Source: 13-2-20CM-68-14 sp046723355
Lineage (GTDB): Bacteria; Actinomycetota; Thermoleophilia; Gaiellales; Gaiellaceae
DNA length: 12,557 nt
Direction: 5' to 3'
Assembly (NCBI GenBank): GCA_046723355.1
Contig: JBKOUJ010000021.1
Location: 1-12,557, forward strand
Position numbers and translations under genes: made by a program. Shown piece after piece: positions 11,221 to 12,557 of this stretch. The notes below the pieces were generated by a model. The model saw only the letters and a list, made by a program, of their open reading frames with translations. It was not told where the DNA came from and did no database searches. The number at the start of each line of letters is the position of its first letter. Within the stretch, counting starts at the first letter, position 1.

Positions 11221-12557
11221 CCGGCTGCTGCGGGCAGCGAGCGGCGCGCGTCGTCCGAAGCGGCTGCGGCGGTCGCGACATCGCGCGGGTAGGTCCGCAG
11301 GCCCCTGAAAAGGAAGTAGGCGCTCGCCGCGAGCGGCAGGAGCATGACCGCGAACGTCCATTTCAGCCCGCTGTGACCGCCCCCAAAGACGTAGTCGGAG
11401 ACGGCCCCGAAGAGGAGCGGCGCGAGTGCCTGTGCCGTCGTGCGAAGGAAGGTGCGCACGCCCTCGGCCCGGCCCCAGAGCAGCGGCACCATGATGTCGA
11501 GCCGGGCCGCGTCGAGCGGCGGGTTCTGCGCCGAGATCGCGAGCGCGGCGAAGATCAGGTAAGGCACGGCCGACAGCGCGCTGTGCGTGAAGATCGCTGG
11601 GATGAACAGGACGACGGCGCCCGCGGCCGCGATCGCGCTAACGATGATGCGGCCGTTCAGGTAGCCGCGGCTTAGCAGCGCGTCGCCGATCGAGCCGCCG
11701 GCGAGCACTCCCGCGATCGCGCCGGCTCCGACGACGAGCAGCAGCAGGTTGGCGAGCGCCTGGTTGATCCCGTACTGGTGCGTCGTGAACTCGACGCCGA
11801 ACGTCTGAACGCCGGCGAGGAAGTAGTAGCCGAGCGCGCTGGCGAGGATGAGGACGACGTTGGTCCGGACCCGGAGGATGTAGCGCGTCGCCTCGAAGAA
11901 CCCCATCCGCCTGGGGTCGGAGGTCAAGACGAGCTCCGGCTCGGGCTCGATCTGGCGCTCGCGGGCCAGCTGCTGCGCCGCGGTGCCGTGCGGATCATCC
12001 AGCGTCGTCTCCGCGCCATGGGGCGTGAGCGCGTCGCGGCCGCCGCGCGCCGGCTCCGGCAGCCGGATGACGAGCCAGGCGAGCACAAATGCCGGCAGGG
12101 CCAGGATCACGAGCGCCGCGCGCCACGACAGGGCGGCGATGTCGCCGGTGACCGCGAAGCCGACGCCGGCGCCGAGCAGCTCGCCGGCGAGGATGAAGCC
12201 GTAGATTCGGCCGCGCTCGGAGGCGGGAAAGTAGTCGCCGACGAGCGAGGCGACGAACGGCCCGGCGGCCGCGGTCACCGCCCCGAGCGCCAGCCGCGCG
12301 AGCAGGAGCTGCCCGAAGTCGGGCACGGTCGCGCTCCAGATCATCGCGATGCCCCAGAGCACGATCGCCAGGCCGAGGAACCAGGTGCGGCGCACGCGGT
12401 CCGCGAGCACCCCGAACGGGAGGCTGGCTGCGGCGGCGACGAGCGACGTGACCGACACGAGCAGGCCGATGTCCGTGTTGCTGATGTGCAGGGCGTGGCG
12501 GAGCTCGGTCGCCGATGCGCCGACGGTGGAGGCATCGGCGCTGCTGAGGGCCAGCAC
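11217..12557 (-). CDS. MFS transporter, N-terminus outside window
   Basis: The frame is open to the window edge, so the start and part of helix 1 are missing; 446 residues are visible. It shows major-facilitator features: the first loop SNTDIGLLVSVTSLVAAAAS, the inter-helix 2-3 motif GVLADRVRR, helix 4 with ARLALGAVTAAAGPFVASLV, the helix 5-like GRIYGFILAGELLGAGVGFA, a long central cytoplasmic loop (about residues 175-225) and a second set of six helices. It resembles the spinster/Glpt-like proton-coupled small-molecule exporters; the substrate cannot be named. It converges on the aldo/keto reductase gene, their stops overlapping in CTAG. Confidence 0.9.
   Translation of the reverse strand: MLALSSADASTVGASATELRHALHISNTDIGLLVSVTSLVAAAASLPFGVLADRVRRTWFLGLAIVLWGIAMIWSATVPDFGQLLLARLALGAVTAAAGPFVASLVGDYFPASERGRIYGFILAGELLGAGVGFAVTGDIAALSWRAALVILALPAFVLAWLVIRLPEPARGGRDALTPHGAETTLDDPHGTAAQQLARERQIEPEPELVLTSDPRRMGFFEATRYILRVRTNVVLILASALGYYFLAGVQTFGVEFTTHQYGINQALANLLLLVVGAGAIAGVLAGGSIGDALLSRGYLNGRIIVSAIAAAGAVVLFIPAIFTHSALSAVPYLIFAALAISAQNPPLDAARLDIMVPLLWGRAEGVRTFLRTTAQALAPLLFGAVSDYVFGGGHSGLKWTFAVMLLPLAASAYFLFRGLRTYPRDVATAAAASDDARRSLPAAAG

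Noticed and set aside
9024..11361. Long open frames on the - strand (497 and 512 codons) opposite the FMN reductase, CNB and aldo/keto reductase genes
   Set aside because: Rich in Arg/Ala/Pro with no family signature. They mirror GC-rich codons of well-identified + strand genes.

Overview
The window is GC-rich and gene-dense. Third codon positions are G/C, GTG starts are frequent, and several genes appear to be transcribed without a leader. The principal-type sigma factor tail, the YceI/MarR set and many small detoxification-type proteins suggest a high-GC Gram-positive actinobacterium. Class Thermoleophilia (Gaiellales/Solirubrobacterales-like) is my best guess, from protein flavour only. 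I see no tRNA, rRNA, CRISPR array, insertion sequence or phage gene. No gene-free stretch exceeds about 120 bases.

Left part (1-3034): the window opens inside a sigma-70 gene (regions 3-4, + strand). An imperfect 12-bp inverted repeat follows, between its stop and the convergent gene's stop. That convergent gene (- strand, 491-2566) encodes a large GT-C/GT39-like membrane glycosyltransferase with a beta-rich C-terminal domain. Behind its GTG start lies an array of 11-bp direct repeats, then a 51-residue double-CPxC zinc-ribbon gene. A 24-bp near-perfect palindrome sits just upstream of the zinc-ribbon start. A possible 42-residue single-helix membrane protein points the other way.

Middle part (3035-7101): a run of small, mostly single-domain genes. 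These are an HxH cupin, a DUF4389 membrane protein, a small membrane protein of unknown function, a RibD-C/DHFR-like reductase, a 94-residue probable alpha/beta-barrel protein, a second cupin with degenerate metal ligands, and a VOC/PhnB-like protein. Between the second cupin and the VOC gene lies a broken NarL/FixJ response regulator. It has an in-frame TAA in the receiver domain, and its receiver homology stops at a perfect 14-bp-arm hairpin. No partner histidine kinase is present.

Right part (7094-12557): a pore-like membrane protein and a MarR regulator are encoded on the - strand. The MarR gene diverges from a tightly coupled + strand run: YceI protein, NADPH-dependent FMN reductase (TAATG overlap), a protein with an uncharacterised N-terminal region and a C-terminal cyclic-nucleotide-binding domain (TGATG overlap), and an aldo/keto reductase (13-nt gap). 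A dyad in the divergent MarR/YceI promoter is the likely MarR operator. I read this as a MarR-controlled redox/electrophile response operon carrying a second-messenger-sensing component. It is the best candidate here for a little-described system. The window closes inside a convergent MFS transporter gene whose stop codon overlaps that of the reductase.
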